From UBA5239 sp031548025 (GTDB lineage: Bacteria > Verrucomicrobiota > Lentisphaeria > Victivallales > Victivallaceae): DNA of 64,000 bases. Under the pieces are notes generated by a model. That model was not told where the DNA came from and did not search any database. It saw nothing but the letters and a program-made list of their open reading frames with translations. The stretch spans positions 1-64,000 of the forward strand of contig JAVBRM010000136.1 in the NCBI GenBank assembly GCA_031548025.1. Direction: 5' to 3'. Each line of letters starts with the position of its first letter. Positions within the stretch are counted from its first letter, which is position 1. The position numbers and the translations under genes were made by a program. Positions 63,856 through 64,000 of this stretch are shown here, piece after piece.

Positions 63856-64000
63856 ATGTCACTTGGAATTGAAAAATTATTTTTCGGAGCGATTGAAAAC
63901 GAGCCGTCCTATCACGGCTGGGGAACCGTAACCGTCAACCGGAACGGGGAATTGACGGCTGTCTGTTCCGGGAACCGACAAGGCCACATCTGCCCTTACG
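63856..64000 (+). CDS. Sialidase-superfamily protein, N-terminal part (cut by window edge)
   Basis: ATG at 63856 follows AAGGAGA and the frame stays open for 48 codons to the end of the window. The visible part has YHGWGTVTVNRNGELTAVCS followed by GNRQGHICPY, the usual first propeller strand of BNR/sialidase-like proteins. No signal peptide is seen. It is third in the GH20 > pilin unit. The catalytic part lies outside the window. Confidence 0.65.
   Translation, partial: MSLGIEKLFFGAIENEPSYHGWGTVTVNRNGELTAVCSGNRQGHICPY

Noticed and set aside
1..64000. CRISPR arrays, tRNA or rRNA genes, insertion sequences, prophage
   Set aside because: I looked for spaced direct repeats, tRNA-like cloverleaves, transposase or integrase motifs and found none that I could support.

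Overview
The window reads as the chromosome of a Gram-negative bacterium of the Lentisphaerota (Victivallis-like) or a close PVC relative. The grounds are a Kdo/heptose/Lpt operon (so an LPS-bearing outer membrane), many large secreted glycosidases, and small type II-style pilin-like proteins that start with FTLIELLVVIAIIA and end with an H-x(8-9)-DG(H)V(E) motif. The taxon is an inference from gene style; there is no rRNA gene. I found no tRNA, rRNA, CRISPR array or insertion sequence.

Layout. 0-2.6 kb: the end of nadB, pcnB and a lipoprotein. 2.6-7.9 kb: regulator, two tandem pilin-like genes and a secreted glycosidase-like protein. 7.9-15.2 kb (minus strand): an eight-gene operon, small membrane protein > heptose kinase > kdsB > kdsA > kdsC > a large LptC/LptA-like protein > lptB > hpf. 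15.4-16.7 kb: a CE7-type esterase, followed by a 374-bp inverted-duplication element. 17.3-20.0 kb: gyrA. 20.1-26.5 kb: an AraC regulator divergent from an esterase-glycosidase fusion, two glycosyltransferases and a second AraC regulator. 26.6-35.0 kb: sialidase-like protein, pilin-like protein and two large paralogous glycosidases. 35.0-39.9 kb (minus): IclR regulator > SDR dehydrogenase > GH42 > enolase-superfamily dehydratase, a sugar-catabolic operon. 40.0-47.3 kb: LacI regulator with two operators, pilin-like protein, large glycosidase-like protein and a DUF4838 protein. 47.4-59.0 kb (minus): a seven-gene MoxR/VWA operon. 59.1-64.0 kb: AraC regulator divergent from a GH20-like enzyme, a pilin-like protein and a sialidase-like protein that runs off the edge.

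The main theme is a repeated cassette: a local transcription regulator, a pilin-like protein, and one or more large, mostly secreted glycosidases, tightly spaced and often overlapping by ATGA. It occurs four times in 64 kb, each time with a different regulator and different enzymes. I infer that these are substrate-specific glycan-utilisation units in which the pilin-like protein takes the place that SusC/D pairs hold in Bacteroidota. This is the best candidate for an undescribed system here. GH20-like and sialidase-like genes point to animal glycans such as mucin; the GH42-dehydratase-SDR operon points to galactoside breakdown.

Functions come from motifs read by eye; no database search was run. 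Glycosidase substrates are not known. Promoters were found by matching -35/-10 boxes and are predictions.
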